Positions 52,953 to 63,852 of a DNA stretch of 64,000 nucleotides are shown piece by piece. Positions within the stretch are counted from its first letter, which is position 1, and each line of letters opens with the position of its first letter. The stretch spans positions 310,001-374,000 of the forward strand of contig NZ_JAFBIO010000001.1 of assembly GCF_021531255.1 (NCBI RefSeq), read 5' to 3'. Source of the stretch: Allofournierella massiliensis. GTDB taxonomy: Bacteria > Bacillota > Clostridia > Oscillospirales > Ruminococcaceae. The translations under genes were made by a program, and so were the position numbers. A model generated the notes under the pieces. The model ran no database searches. It was not told the origin of the DNA and saw only the letters and a program-made list of their open reading frames with translations.

Positions 52953-54035
52953 ATGGCAGAAAAAAAGAATCGATATGAATATGAAGATGTTCCCCAGGAT
53001 GTGCGGGATTATCTTCGCTATATGGGCACGGTCAACAACCGTTCACCCCGTACCATTGACGGCTATCACATCGACCTGCGCACCTTCTTCCGCTATCTGT
53101 ATGGCGTGCGGAACCCCCAGTGCGCCCAGGCTTTTGAGGACCGGAATATCAGCGGATTGGACCGGGCCTTCATCGCAGCCATTACCAAGGAAGAGATCTT
53201 TGATTATCTCTATTATTTAAAGGAAGAACGCCGCAATGCGCCGGCGGCCCGTGCCCGGAAGCTGAGCAGCATCAAGGGCTTTTTTACCTTTATGACCGTC
53301 AAGACCGACCGGCTGCCTTTCGACCCGGCCCGGGATGTGAGCGTGCCGGCCCAGCGCAAGACCATGCCAAAATACCTTTCTCTGGAAGAATCCATGGAAT
53401 TGTTAAAAAATATACAAAGTGGGTTTTATACCCGGGATTACTGCATTCTCACCCTGTTTCTGAACTGCGGCATGCGTCTGAGCGAGCTGGTGGGAATTAA
53501 CCTGGGCGATTTTAAGGAAGGCACGGTACGGATTGTGGGCAAGGGCGACAAAGAGCGCCTGGTGTACTTAAACAAGGCCTGTGAGATGGCTTTGAAGGAT
53601 TACTTGGAGGAAAGGGCTTCCCTGCCCCGTCTGGTGGATAAAAACGCGCTGTTCATCTCCAAGCGCACCGGGCGGCGTATGAGCAACCGTCGGGTGGAAC
53701 AGGTGGTGGAACAGTGCCTGAAAACCGCCGGATTGGAAGGAAGAGGCTATTCCGTGCACAAATTGCGGCACACGGCAGCTACCCTGATGTATCGGTACGG
53801 CGGGGCGGATATGCTGGCGTTGAAGGAGATCCTGGGCCATGCTCATGTGACCACCACCGAAATCTACACCCACATCAACACCGAGCGGCTGCAGAAAGCC
53901 GTGCGGTCCTCGCCTCTTTCCAAGCTGCATTTTGAGCAGAAAAGCGAGGACGAGTCAATCCAGCAGGAAACCGAAGACCTGGCAGAGCAGGACAGCCAGG
54001 CCGCAGGGCAGGATGGCCAGGATGGAATTCAGTAA
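52953..54035 (+). CDS. Xer-type tyrosine recombinase
   Basis: A 360-residue tyrosine recombinase with a core-binding SAM-like N-terminal domain and a full catalytic set: R in CGMRLSELVG (about 175), K in GKGDKERLVY (about 200), H-x-x-R in HKLRHTAATL (about 270), H in ILGHAHVTTTEIYTH, and the nucleophile Y of EIYTH (about 305). This fits XerC/XerD, which resolve chromosome dimers at dif. The tail after about 325 is Gln/Glu-rich and not conserved. No attachment sites or phage genes flank it. ATG 52953 follows GGGAG. Its last 81 bases overlap the convergent spoIIM gene. Confidence 0.85.
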   Translation: MAEKKNRYEYEDVPQDVRDYLRYMGTVNNRSPRTIDGYHIDLRTFFRYLYGVRNPQCAQAFEDRNISGLDRAFIAAITKEEIFDYLYYLKEERRNAPAARARKLSSIKGFFTFMTVKTDRLPFDPARDVSVPAQRKTMPKYLSLEESMELLKNIQSGFYTRDYCILTLFLNCGMRLSELVGINLGDFKEGTVRIVGKGDKERLVYLNKACEMALKDYLEERASLPRLVDKNALFISKRTGRRMSNRRVEQVVEQCLKTAGLEGRGYSVHKLRHTAATLMYRYGGADMLALKEILGHAHVTTTEIYTHINTERLQKAVRSSPLSKLHFEQKSEDESIQQETEDLAEQDSQAAGQDGQDGIQ

Positions 54036-54626
54036 GTATACCCGCATCAATCTGTTTTGAAGCGACTGAAGAGAGACAGGCCTTGCGCCCCTGCTTGTCC
54101 GCCAAAGGGCAAGAGAGCTTCGGCTGGCAGCCCGGAACAGATAGAGCGAAAGTACAGCGGCCAGCGCCTCAGCAGGCCAGAAAAGCAGAATAGCGCTGAG
54201 CATGCCCTGCCGCCCTTCTTCCAGCAAAAGCTGGATGAGAAAGCTGCCGGTGGCGGCCCCCTTGAGAAAAGCCAGGGCAAACAGTGCCGGCAGCCCGAAG
54301 GTGCACAGCCCCATCAGAAGGACGGCGGTGAACAGCACAAAGAGGGATAAAAACCGGGTGCCGAACAATAGCGGGAACTGATCTTCCCGGCACAAGGAGA
54401 GGATGTTTTCGTAATAGTATTGCAGATAGACCAGAGGACCGCTGCTGAGTTTTTGACAGAGCAGACTGCCCCAGACCTCCCCGGCCAGATAGCTGCCGGC
54501 AAAGGCCAGCAGCCAGAGCAGGCTGACATCCCGGCTGGACGCGGTGGGGATGCGGGGCGCTTCCGGCTTGGCAATCGGAGCGCTGCGGGGCATGACGGGC
54601 GTATGTTTTTGTTGATAGGTCCACAA
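53955..54626 (-). CDS. spoIIM: SpoIIM-like sporulation membrane protein
   Basis: A 223-residue protein with a hydrophilic N-terminus and about five hydrophobic segments, arranged as in stage II sporulation protein M (WLLAFAGSYLAGEVWG, GLPALFALAFLKGAATGSFL). SpoIIM works with SpoIID and SpoIIP to thin septal peptidoglycan during engulfment; those partners are not in the window. TTG 54626 is supported by AGGAGGGG six bases upstream, while the longer frame from 54869 runs through the neighbouring gene. It ends inside the convergent recombinase gene, an 81-base overlap. Confidence 0.75.
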   Translation of the reverse strand: MWTYQQKHTPVMPRSAPIAKPEAPRIPTASSRDVSLLWLLAFAGSYLAGEVWGSLLCQKLSSGPLVYLQYYYENILSLCREDQFPLLFGTRFLSLFVLFTAVLLMGLCTFGLPALFALAFLKGAATGSFLIQLLLEEGRQGMLSAILLFWPAEALAAVLSLYLFRAASRSSLALWRTSRGARPVSLQSLQNRLMRVYLLNSILAILPCGLAVLLCQVFGFLLD

Positions 54627-54696
54627 GGTTGTCCCCTCCTGTATGGAAAATAGATGGCTTTCCCCCTTGCGGGAAAAGCCATCGGTGGCCGGAGTT

Positions 54697-55125
54697 TCAG
54701 GGCCGTCTGGGCTTTTTGGGCGCGCTGTTCCGGTAGTTGGCAAACAGCCCGCCCAGCAGGCCGCTGGTGAGCAGCGCGGCAGCCCGGAGCGCGGTAAGGC
54801 TGGTAAACTGTGGCTCGCCTTCCATAAGAGCTGCCGCAAGGAACAGTCCGAACAGTACCGTGCCCACACAGAGGCCGGCCAGAGCGCCGGAAAACTTGTA
54901 AGTCCGGGTAAGAAGCAGGCTGATCAAAAAGGCGCCTGCGCAGACACTGGCAGTGGAAAAGGGCACCGCCATATATAAAGGAAGATTCGTCCTGCTGAGA
55001 AGGCAGGCGAACAGAAAAAAGCAAAGGCCGGTGGCGGCCAGGCCGAAAAGGACACACAAACATCCCGGAAGCCAGGAGCGTGCGGACGGCTTGCTGTGCT
55101 GTTTGCGCTGTTTTTGGTATTCCAT
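54697..55125 (-). CDS. TIGR04086-family membrane protein
   Basis: A 142-residue protein with a basic N-terminus and four hydrophobic segments, of a type common in Clostridia next to yajC. It resembles the TIGR04086 family of unknown function (CAGAFLISLLLTRTYKFSGAL, GLLGGLFANYRNS). The ATG at 55125 is preferred over 55131 for spacing to GGGGGTG. That ribosome-binding site lies in the 3' arm of a strong hairpin, so translation may be restrained. Confidence 0.7.
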   Translation of the reverse strand: MEYQKQRKQHSKPSARSWLPGCLCVLFGLAATGLCFFLFACLLSRTNLPLYMAVPFSTASVCAGAFLISLLLTRTYKFSGALAGLCVGTVLFGLFLAAALMEGEPQFTSLTALRAAALLTSGLLGGLFANYRNSAPKKPRRP

Positions 55126-55131
55126 AATCAA

Positions 55132-55169
55132 AACACCCCCTGCATAACATAAAGTATGCGGGGGGTGTT
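55132..55169 (-). promoter_or_regulatory. hairpin sequestering the ribosome-binding site of the TIGR04086 gene
   Basis: On the minus strand AACACCCCCCGCATA pairs with TATGCAGGGGGTGTT (one mismatch) around eight bases. The second arm contains the ribosome-binding site, and TTTTGATT follows. It could act as a weak terminator after yajC, as a translational brake, or both. Confidence 0.6.
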
Positions 55170-55204
55170 TGCTTTATGCCTTTGAGGCGTGGTTTAAACA
55201 AAAA

Positions 55205-55232
55205 CGGCAAGGGCCTAAAACAGCCCCTGCCG
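55205..55232 (-). terminator. terminator after yajC
   Basis: CGGCAGGGGC pairs with GCCCTTGCCG (one mismatch) and is followed on the minus strand by TTTTTG. Confidence 0.7.
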
Positions 55233-55243
55233 GAAAAATCATC

Positions 55244-55534
55244 TTATTTCTTTTCGGGCACATCCAGGTTCAGCTTGTCCACAGCCTGGATAGCGGTGCG
55301 CAGGAAACGGATGCGAACACGGTCGCTGCCGGTTTCCAGCACGAAGGTCTCGTCCTTAATGGCGACCACGCGGCCGATCACGCCGCCGATGGTGGTCACT
55401 TCATCCCCGATTTCCAGGGCGTTCCGCATTTCGGTGTCTTTTTTCTGCTGCTTCTTCTGAGGGCGCCAAATCAAAAAGTACATCAGCGCAAACATCAGTA
55501 CCATTGTGATGAGCAGGCTCATTGTCTGGTCCAT
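55244..55534 (-). CDS. yajC: Sec translocase accessory subunit YajC
   Basis: A 96-residue protein with one N-terminal membrane helix (about 6-24), the family WRPQKKQQK stretch, and a C-terminal YajC domain (ALEIGDEVTTIGGVIGRV). YajC associates with SecDF and stimulates protein export. It follows tgt on the minus strand (queA-tgt-yajC), the classical order. secDF is not visible in the window. Confidence 0.95.
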   Translation of the reverse strand: MDQTMSLLITMVLMFALMYFLIWRPQKKQQKKDTEMRNALEIGDEVTTIGGVIGRVVAIKDETFVLETGSDRVRIRFLRTAIQAVDKLNLDVPEKK

Positions 55535-55677
55535 TATAGGATAATCTCCTTTATCAAAGTATTTTGGTACGCAAGAAAGATTATAGCAAATCTTGCCGGG
55601 TCATGCAAGGGAAAAGGGCCGTATGGCAGATAAAATGCCAAACTTTCACCATCTTTTTGCCCTTTGCCGGCAAAAGG

Positions 55678-57866
<2,189 letters not shown>

Positions 57867-57884
57867 AGTTTTCCCTTTCTGCCG

Positions 57885-57913
57885 TTGACAAGGGCAAAAG
57901 TGAATGTTATAGT
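57885..57913 (+). promoter_or_regulatory. promoter of the lysine-pathway operon
   Basis: TTGACA (57885-57890), 17 bases, TATAGT (57908-57913), divergent from queA. Confidence 0.85.
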
Positions 57914-57919
57914 TAAAAC

Positions 57920-58084
57920 GAATACAGAGGTGCGATGGGCATCAGTAACATTCTGCGGCTGCCAGGCTGTCAAGTGGGATGCGAAAGGGCAAGTCGCCGA
58001 AGGCGATGTTCGGCAAGCATTCGCCTGGTTTCAATGCTGAACAAGATTGAGACTGTCACGCAGAATGTGTGGAGTGCTGTGTTC
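57920..58084 (+). ncRNA. lysine riboswitch (L box)
   Basis: The element has a closing stem GAATACAG (57920-57927) with CTGTGTTC (58077-58084). The conserved L-box stretches follow: AGAGGTGCG, AGTAAC, a GAAAGGGC loop region, CGCCGAAGG and ACTGTCACGCAGAATGTGTGGAGTGCTG. Bound lysine stabilises the aptamer and permits the downstream terminator (58118-58145) to form. High lysine would therefore switch off asd, dapA, dapB and the gene after them. Confidence 0.93.
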
Positions 58085-58117
58085 AACTCATGCAATATCT
58101 AATTATATTGCATCTCT

Positions 58118-58145
58118 TGCCGGTTTTCAAGCCGGTATTTTTTTT
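58118..58145 (+). terminator. expression-platform terminator of the lysine riboswitch
   Basis: TGCCGG pairs with CCGGTA (one wobble) around TTTTCAAG and runs into eight Ts. An additional ATGCAATAT/ATATTGCAT hairpin precedes it (58090-58113) and may be part of the switching structure. Confidence 0.8.
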
Positions 58146-58201
58146 ACCGTTTTTGCAGATTAAGCGCTCAAAAGAGCGGTGCGGAAAGGATCTTGAGTAT
58201 C

Positions 58202-59281
58202 ATGAAAGAGTTCAAAGTCGGTGTTGTAGGCGCTACGGGTATGGTTGGCCAGCGGTTTGTGACCCTGCTGGAAAATCACCCCTGGTTCCATCTGACGGCG
58301 GTGGCCGCTTCCGGCCGCAGCGCAGGCAAAACCTATGAGGAGGCTGTGGGTTCCCGCTGGGTCATGGCTACCCCCATGCCCGAGGCCGTGAAAAAGATGG
58401 TGGTGCTGGATGCCTCTCATGTGGAGGAGATGGCTTCTCAGGTGGATTTCATCTTCTGCGCAGTCAATATGAAGAAGGATGAGATCCGTGCCCTGGAAGA
58501 GGCCTATGCCAAGGCCGAGTGCCCGGTGGTTTCCAACAACAGCGCGCATCGGGGCACCCGGGACGTGCCCATGGTGATCCCCGAGATCAATGCGGAGCAT
58601 GTGGAGATCATTCCGGCTCAGCGCCGCCGCCTGGGCACCAAGCGCGGCTTTATTGCCGTGAAGCCCAACTGCTCGCTGCAGACCTATGTGCCGGCCCTGG
58701 CTCCTCTGAAGGAAGAGTTCGGCCTCAAGCAGATCCTGGCCTGCACCTACCAGGCCATTTCGGGGGCCGGCAAGACCTTCGAGCGCTGGCCCGAGATGGT
58801 GGACAATGTGATCCCCTATATCGGCGGCGAGGAAGAAAAGAGCGAGCAGGAGCCCTTGAAGATCTGGGGCCATATCGAGGGTGGGGAGATCGTTCCCACC
58901 GATAAGCCCAACATCACCGCCCAGTGCCTGCGGGTGGCTGTGTCCGACGGCCATATGGCGGCGGTGTACGCTTCTTTTGACAAGAAGCCCACCATGGAGC
59001 AGATGAAGGAAGCCTGGGCCAATTTTGAGGGCCCTGCCCAGAAGCTGAAGCTGCCCAGTGCCCCCGAGCACTTCCTCCACTACTTTGAGGAGGAAGACCG
59101 GCCCCAGCCTCGTCTGGACCGGAACCTGGGCAACGGCATGGCAGTAGGCATCGGCCGTCTGCGCCCCGACACCCAGTATGACTACAAATTCGTATGCCTT
59201 TCCCACAACACCCTGAGAGGAGCTGCCGGCGGCGCAGTGCTGCTGGCTGAGCTGCTGGCGGTCAAGGGCTATTTGGACTGA
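58202..59281 (+). CDS. asd: aspartate-semialdehyde dehydrogenase
   Basis: The 359-residue enzyme reduces aspartyl phosphate to aspartate semialdehyde, the branch point to lysine/diaminopimelate and threonine. The NADP-binding GATGMVGQRF (about 11-20) and the active-site cysteine in VKPNCSLQ (about 158-165) are visible, and GRLRPDTQYDYKF and HNTLRGAAGGAVL are conserved. The length and the NCSL variant suggest the archaeal/fungal-like subtype. I prefer ATG 58202 over TTG 58193 because AAGGA is too close to the latter. It is controlled by the lysine riboswitch. Confidence 0.95.
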   Translation: MKEFKVGVVGATGMVGQRFVTLLENHPWFHLTAVAASGRSAGKTYEEAVGSRWVMATPMPEAVKKMVVLDASHVEEMASQVDFIFCAVNMKKDEIRALEEAYAKAECPVVSNNSAHRGTRDVPMVIPEINAEHVEIIPAQRRRLGTKRGFIAVKPNCSLQTYVPALAPLKEEFGLKQILACTYQAISGAGKTFERWPEMVDNVIPYIGGEEEKSEQEPLKIWGHIEGGEIVPTDKPNITAQCLRVAVSDGHMAAVYASFDKKPTMEQMKEAWANFEGPAQKLKLPSAPEHFLHYFEEEDRPQPRLDRNLGNGMAVGIGRLRPDTQYDYKFVCLSHNTLRGAAGGAVLLAELLAVKGYLD

Positions 59282-59341
59282 ACCGCCCGGCGCTTACATA
59301 TTTATAAGGAATAGGATACACGGCAAGAAGGAGGGTTTCCT

Positions 59342-60229
59342 GTGAAGAAGACTGTTTTTACCGGCGCAGGCGTTGCCCTGATCACCCCCATGAAGGAAGA
59401 CGGCAGCATCAATTTTGAGGAGTTGGGCCGGATTCTGGACGCCCAGATCGAGGGCGGCACCGACGCCGTCATCATCTGCGGCACTACCGGCGAGCCGGCC
59501 ACCATGCCCGATGAGGAGCATCTGTCCTGTATTGAATACGCGGTGCAGCATGTGAACCACCGCATCCCGGTGATTGCAGGCACCGGTTCCAACGATACCC
59601 GTCACGGCTGCGAGCTGAGCCGCAAGGCCGCCGATCTGGGCGCCGACGCCCTGCTGTTGGTGACCCCGTATTATAACAAGACCACCCGGGAAGGGCTGGT
59701 GCAGCATTTTAAGGCCATTACCGAGTCGGCCGGCCTGCCCTGCATCGTGTACAACGTGCCCAGCCGTACCGGCATGAACATTGACCCGGAGACTGCCTAT
59801 GAGCTGGCCAAGAATCCGCTGATCTGCGGCATCAAGGAAGCCAGCGGCAACATCAGCCAGATCGCAAAGACCGTGGCCCTGTGCGGCGACGAGCTGCCCC
59901 TCTATTCCGGCAATGATGACCAGATCGTTCCCCTGCTGGCCTTGGGCGGCAAGGGCGTGATCTCGGTGCTTTCCAACGTGGCGCCCCGGCAGACCCATGA
60001 TATCTGCCGGCTGTGGTTTGAGGGCAAGACTCAGGAGAGCGCGGCCCTGCAGCTGGAGCTGCTGAGCTTGGCCAACAGCCTGTTCTGCGAGGTGAACCCC
60101 ATCCCCGTCAAGTACGCCATGAATCTGCTGGGCTTCAAGGCGGGCCATTGCCGTCTGCCCCTGGTAGACCCCACCCCCGCCCATCAGGAGCTGATCCGCA
60201 AGGAAATGGAAAAGGCCGGCCTGATCTGA
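59342..60229 (+). CDS. dapA: 4-hydroxy-tetrahydrodipicolinate synthase
   Basis: The 295-residue TIM-barrel aldolase condenses pyruvate with aspartate semialdehyde. The Schiff-base lysine lies in GIKEASGN (about 163), the catalytic tyrosine in YNVPSRTGMN (about 135), and the pyruvate-binding CGTTGEPATM loop (about 42-51) is intact. The start is GTG with AAGGAGG upstream. The gene lies 60 bases after asd and before dapB. Confidence 0.97.
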   Translation: MKKTVFTGAGVALITPMKEDGSINFEELGRILDAQIEGGTDAVIICGTTGEPATMPDEEHLSCIEYAVQHVNHRIPVIAGTGSNDTRHGCELSRKAADLGADALLLVTPYYNKTTREGLVQHFKAITESAGLPCIVYNVPSRTGMNIDPETAYELAKNPLICGIKEASGNISQIAKTVALCGDELPLYSGNDDQIVPLLALGGKGVISVLSNVAPRQTHDICRLWFEGKTQESAALQLELLSLANSLFCEVNPIPVKYAMNLLGFKAGHCRLPLVDPTPAHQELIRKEMEKAGLI

Positions 60230-60266
60230 AACAATGAGAGCCCTTTGGGCGAAAAGGAATAATAAG

Positions 60267-61025
60267 ATGACGGATATTATCATTCAAGGAATCAACGGCC
60301 GGATGGGCCGGGTGCTGTGCGAGCTGATCGCCGGCCGGCAGGACTGCCGGGTAGTGGCAGGCGTGGATATCTGCCCGGGCAGCGGCGATATCCCGGTGTT
60401 TTCCAGCTTTGAGGAAGTGAACATCCCGGCGGATGTGCTGATCGACTTTTCGTCGGCGGCAGCCACGGACAAGGCGGTGGATTACTGTGTTGCCCATGGC
60501 CTGCCCTGCGTGATCTGCACCACCGGCCTGAGCGAAGAAACCCTGCAGAAGCTGGAAGAAGCCTCTAAAAAGGTGGCGGTGTTCCGCAGCGCCAATATGT
60601 CCCTGGGTGTAAACTTGCTGATCGAGCTGGCTAAAAAAGCAGTGGATCTGCTGGGGTTGGATTATGACATTGAGATTGTGGAGCGGCACCACCACAACAA
60701 GCTGGACGCCCCCAGCGGCACGGCGCTGATGATTGCCGATGAGCTGAACAAGGAGGCCGGCGGCATCTATCACTATGTGTACGACCGCCATGAGGTGCGC
60801 CAGAAGCGGGACCCCCACGAGATCGGTCTTTCGGCAATTCGGGGCGGTTCCATCGTGGGCGACCATGATATCCTGTTCTGCGGGCCGGACGAGGTGATCA
60901 CCCTCTCCCACAGCGCTTATTCCCGCACAGTGTTTGCCAACGGAGCGGTGAATGCCGCAGTGTTCCTGGCAGGCAAGGGGCCCGGACATTACACCATGGA
61001 TGACTTGCTGAAAGAGAAGGTCTGA
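60267..61025 (+). CDS. dapB: 4-hydroxy-tetrahydrodipicolinate reductase
   Basis: The 252-residue enzyme reduces the DapA product to tetrahydrodipicolinate. Visible motifs are the nucleotide-binding GINGRMGRVL (about 8-17), the substrate motif E-R-H-H-H-N-K-L-D-A-P-S-G-T-A (about 136-150) with catalytic histidine and lysine, and SLGVNLL. ATG 60267 has AAAAGGAAT upstream; the earlier in-frame ATG 60234 has no ribosome-binding site. The next gene begins two bases after the stop. Confidence 0.96.
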   Translation: MTDIIIQGINGRMGRVLCELIAGRQDCRVVAGVDICPGSGDIPVFSSFEEVNIPADVLIDFSSAAATDKAVDYCVAHGLPCVICTTGLSEETLQKLEEASKKVAVFRSANMSLGVNLLIELAKKAVDLLGLDYDIEIVERHHHNKLDAPSGTALMIADELNKEAGGIYHYVYDRHEVRQKRDPHEIGLSAIRGGSIVGDHDILFCGPDEVITLSHSAYSRTVFANGAVNAAVFLAGKGPGHYTMDDLLKEKV

Positions 61026-61026
61026 G

Positions 61027-62226
61027 ATGAACCGGCGGAAAGTGACGGCGCTCTGCCTGGCGGTGCTGATGTTGGCCGGCTGTTCCGGCAAGGAAAGCCA
61101 GCAGGCCAATGCGGAGACGGAATCTTCGGTTTCCCAGAGTGTCTCCCCTACCCCCACTCCCGAGCCCGAACCGGAAGTATATCAGGTGAGCTTTTCTGCC
61201 ACCGGGGATAATCTGATCCACGATGTGCTGTACCGGCAGGCCCAGCGCAGAGCAGGCGGCAGCGGGTATGATTTTTCCTTCTGCTACGACAATCTGCGGG
61301 AATTTTACGGGGGATATGATCTGAACTGGATCAACCAGGAAACTCTGGTCACCGATACATTGGAGCCTTCCAGCTATCCCTGCTTTTCCACCCCGGGCCA
61401 GATGGGGCGGGATCTGTATGATCTGGGGATGCGGGCGTTCAGCCTTTCCAACAACCACACCTATGACCAGGGAGCCCGCGGCATTGCGGATACCCTGGCT
61501 TACTGGAATGGCATGCCGGAGGATGTGACTTTCAGCGGCCTGTATAACGAGGAGATGGAAAATGAGGGCGTGGTCCTGCGCCAGCAGGACGGCATTACCT
61601 TTGCCTTCCTTTCCTATACCGAGTATACCAACGGCATCCCCACCCCTTCCAGCGCCGAAGCCCATGTGATCTACACCAGTGAGACCGAGCGAATCCAGAG
61701 CCAGGTGGAATTGGCTGCCGAGCTCTCGGATTTTGTAATCGTCAGCTGCCATTGGGGCGTGGAGGACAGCCACCAGATCACCAATGGACAGCGGCAGCTG
61801 GCTCAGCAGCTGGCTGATTGGGGCGCTGATTTGATCATCGGTACCCATCCCCATGTGATTCAGGATGCCCAGTGGCTGACCGCCCAGGATGGCAGGCAGG
61901 CTTTTGTGGCCTATTCCCTGGGAAATTCTCTCAGTGCCCAGGCCCGCCCCGATGAGATGGTGGGGCTGATCCTGACCGTGAAGTTCGAAAAGACCCTGCG
62001 GCCGGATGACTCCCAGACGTTGGGAATGAGCGAGCCCAAGCTGGTACCCCTGGTGAACCACTATGATGCGGGATATTCCAATATCCGGCTGTATCTGTTG
62101 GAGGATTACCCGGAGGATCTGGCAAGGCAGCATGGGATCCGGGCCAATTACCCGGAATTTGACCGGACTTATATTCAGAATCTGTTGACGGAAAACGTAC
62201 AGGCGGAATTTTTGCAGGCTGCCTGA
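61027..62226 (+). CDS. CapA-family lipoprotein
   Basis: A 399-residue exported protein. It has a signal peptide with lipobox LAGC (cysteine at about 19), a Ser/Thr/Pro/Glu-rich linker (about 22-50), then a metallophosphoesterase-like CapA domain with SATGDNLIHD, SLSNNHTYDQG, VSCHWGVE and IGTHPHVIQD. CapA proteins take part in poly-gamma-glutamate synthesis or export, but many clostridial members stand alone with unknown roles. It is the last gene of the lysine-riboswitch operon, two bases after dapB. Co-regulation by lysine suggests an envelope role, which is inference. Confidence 0.88.
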   Translation: MNRRKVTALCLAVLMLAGCSGKESQQANAETESSVSQSVSPTPTPEPEPEVYQVSFSATGDNLIHDVLYRQAQRRAGGSGYDFSFCYDNLREFYGGYDLNWINQETLVTDTLEPSSYPCFSTPGQMGRDLYDLGMRAFSLSNNHTYDQGARGIADTLAYWNGMPEDVTFSGLYNEEMENEGVVLRQQDGITFAFLSYTEYTNGIPTPSSAEAHVIYTSETERIQSQVELAAELSDFVIVSCHWGVEDSHQITNGQRQLAQQLADWGADLIIGTHPHVIQDAQWLTAQDGRQAFVAYSLGNSLSAQARPDEMVGLILTVKFEKTLRPDDSQTLGMSEPKLVPLVNHYDAGYSNIRLYLLEDYPEDLARQHGIRANYPEFDRTYIQNLLTENVQAEFLQAA

Positions 62227-62238
62227 AGCATCTAAAAT

Positions 62239-62272
62239 AAAAAGGCCGTTCCCTTTTGGGAACGGCCTTTTT
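62239..62272. terminator. bidirectional terminator between the lysine operon and tyrS
   Basis: AAAAAGGCCGTTCCC pairs perfectly with GGGAACGGCCTTTTT around TTTT. Confidence 0.95.
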
Positions 62273-62289
62273 GCTTTTACTTTTCGCTT

Positions 62290-63510
62290 TTACAGGATTA
62301 CCTTGTGGTAAACTTTTTTGCCCTTTTTGAGGATGACACCCTCCCGCAGGAGATCCTCGCCCAGGTAGAGAGCGGTATCGGTAACCTTTTCGCCATTCAG
62401 CATCACGCCGCCCTGCTGGATCAGCTGGCGGGCTTCCCGCTTGCTGGGCACAAGGCCGGTCTTGAGCATCAGGTCCAGCAGACCGATCTTGCCGTCGGTC
62501 AGGTCGGCATCGGCCAGCTGGGTGGTAGGCATATGCTCGGTGTCTGCCTGGCCTCCAAACAGGGCCCGGGCAGCGGCCTGAGCTTTCTCTGCCTCTTCCT
62601 TGCCGTGCACCAGGCTGGTGAGCTCGTAAGCCAGAATCTCCTTGGCCTTATTCAGCTCCTCCCCTTTCCAGGTGTCCATTTCATCGATCTGTTCCAGAGG
62701 CAGGAAGGTGAGCATCCGGATGCACTTGAGTACGTCCGCATCCCCCACGTTCCGCCAGTACTGGTAGAATTCGAAGGGAGAGGTCTTGTTGGGATCCAAC
62801 CAGACCGCGCCGGACTGGGTCTTGCCCATCTTTTTGCCCTCGCTGTTCAAAAGCAGGGTGATGGTCATGGCGTAGGCATCCTTGCCCAGCTTTTTGCGGA
62901 TCAGCTCGGTGCCGCCCAGCATGTTGGACCACTGATCATCGCCGCCGAACTGCATGTTGCAGCCGTAATGCTGGAACAGATGATAGAAGTCATAGCTCTG
63001 CATGATCATGTAGTTGAATTCCAGGAAGGACAGGCCCTTTTCCATCCGCTGCTTGTAGCATTCGGCCCGCAGCATGTTGTTGACCGAGAAGCAGGCGCCC
63101 ACCTCCCGCAGAAGCTCCACATAGTTCAGCTTCAGCAGCCAGTCGGCATTGTTGACCATGATGGCCTTGCCATCCCCAAATTCAATAAAGCGTTCCATCT
63201 GCTTTTTGAAGCAGTCGCAGTTGTGCTGGATGGTCTCCGGGGTCATCATGGAGCGCATATCGGTACGGCCGGAAGGGTCGCCCACATAGCCGGTACCGCC
63301 GCCGATGAGCACCACCGGCCGGTTGCCGGCCATCTGCAGCCGCTTCATCAGGCAAAGGGCCATGAAGTGGCCCACATGCAGGCTATCAGCAGTGGGGTCA
63401 AAGCCGATATAGAAGGTGGCCTTGCCCTGGTTGATGAGATTCCGGATCTCCTGTTCGTCGGTAACCTGGGCAATCAGCCCGCGGGCTACCAGCTCGTCGT
63501 AAATGGTCAT
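62290..63510 (-). CDS. tyrS: tyrosyl-tRNA synthetase
   Basis: The 406-residue class I synthetase has HVGH as its HIGH motif ([15 protein letters not shown], about 45-60) and KMGKT as its KMSKS motif (about 230). A C-terminal S4 domain is present ([22 protein letters not shown]). The start is ATG 63510 with GGGAGG upstream; the longer frame to 63600 crosses the T-box terminator. Expression is controlled by the tyrosine T-box immediately upstream. Confidence 0.97.
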   Translation of the reverse strand: MTIYDELVARGLIAQVTDEQEIRNLINQGKATFYIGFDPTADSLHVGHFMALCLMKRLQMAGNRPVVLIGGGTGYVGDPSGRTDMRSMMTPETIQHNCDCFKKQMERFIEFGDGKAIMVNNADWLLKLNYVELLREVGACFSVNNMLRAECYKQRMEKGLSFLEFNYMIMQSYDFYHLFQHYGCNMQFGGDDQWSNMLGGTELIRKKLGKDAYAMTITLLLNSEGKKMGKTQSGAVWLDPNKTSPFEFYQYWRNVGDADVLKCIRMLTFLPLEQIDEMDTWKGEELNKAKEILAYELTSLVHGKEEAEKAQAAARALFGGQADTEHMPTTQLADADLTDGKIGLLDLMLKTGLVPSKREARQLIQQGGVMLNGEKVTDTALYLGEDLLREGVILKKGKKVYHKVIL

Positions 63511-63545
63511 GGTTTTACCTCCCTGTGTTGTGCGGCAAAAGGCAA

Positions 63546-63822
63546 CAAAAAGCCCTCTGCCAAATGTCTTTGGCAGAGGGCGAAAAAATCGCGGTACCAC
63601 CTCTGTTCACTTCACCCTCACGGATGAAGCCTTACAAGTGCGCTATACACTCTGGCGCTGTAACGTGCGCTGTACGGCTCAGCCTACCGGCCCGAAAGGG
63701 CGTTCAGCCTGCTGCTCAGAGATGTATTCGCCTGCCCATCCGCTCCCCTTTTCAGCACCCAGGGGCTCTCTGCGCCGGAGGCGGGCAGGTTACTGGTTCT
63801 CGTCTTTGCATTTAATAAAACA
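63546..63822 (-). ncRNA. tyrosine T-box riboswitch
   Basis: On the minus strand the leader contains an AGTA bulge motif near the start of stem I. The specifier codon UAC (plus 63724-63726, in GAATACATCTCTG) lies on the 3' side of stem I. The T-box sequence GAGGTGGTACCGCG (plus 63589-63602) follows, then a 13-base-pair terminator (plus 63552-63581) with five Ts. Uncharged tRNA-Tyr pairs with the UAC specifier and with UGGU of the antiterminator, letting tyrS be transcribed. Confidence 0.95.
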
Positions 63823-63823
63823 A

Positions 63824-63852
63824 ATTATACCTGCCCCTTCCGACAAAGTCAA
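63824..63852 (-). promoter_or_regulatory. promoter of the tyrS T-box transcript
   Basis: On the minus strand TTGACT (plus 63847-63852) and TATAAT (plus 63824-63829) are 17 bases apart. The -35 box overlaps the stop codon of recN. Confidence 0.8.

Noticed and set aside
52953-54035. Tyrosine recombinase as integrase of a mobile element next to a tRNA cluster
   Set aside because: No attachment-site repeats, phage or conjugation genes are seen, and the protein fits XerC/XerD; the flanking genes are all housekeeping.
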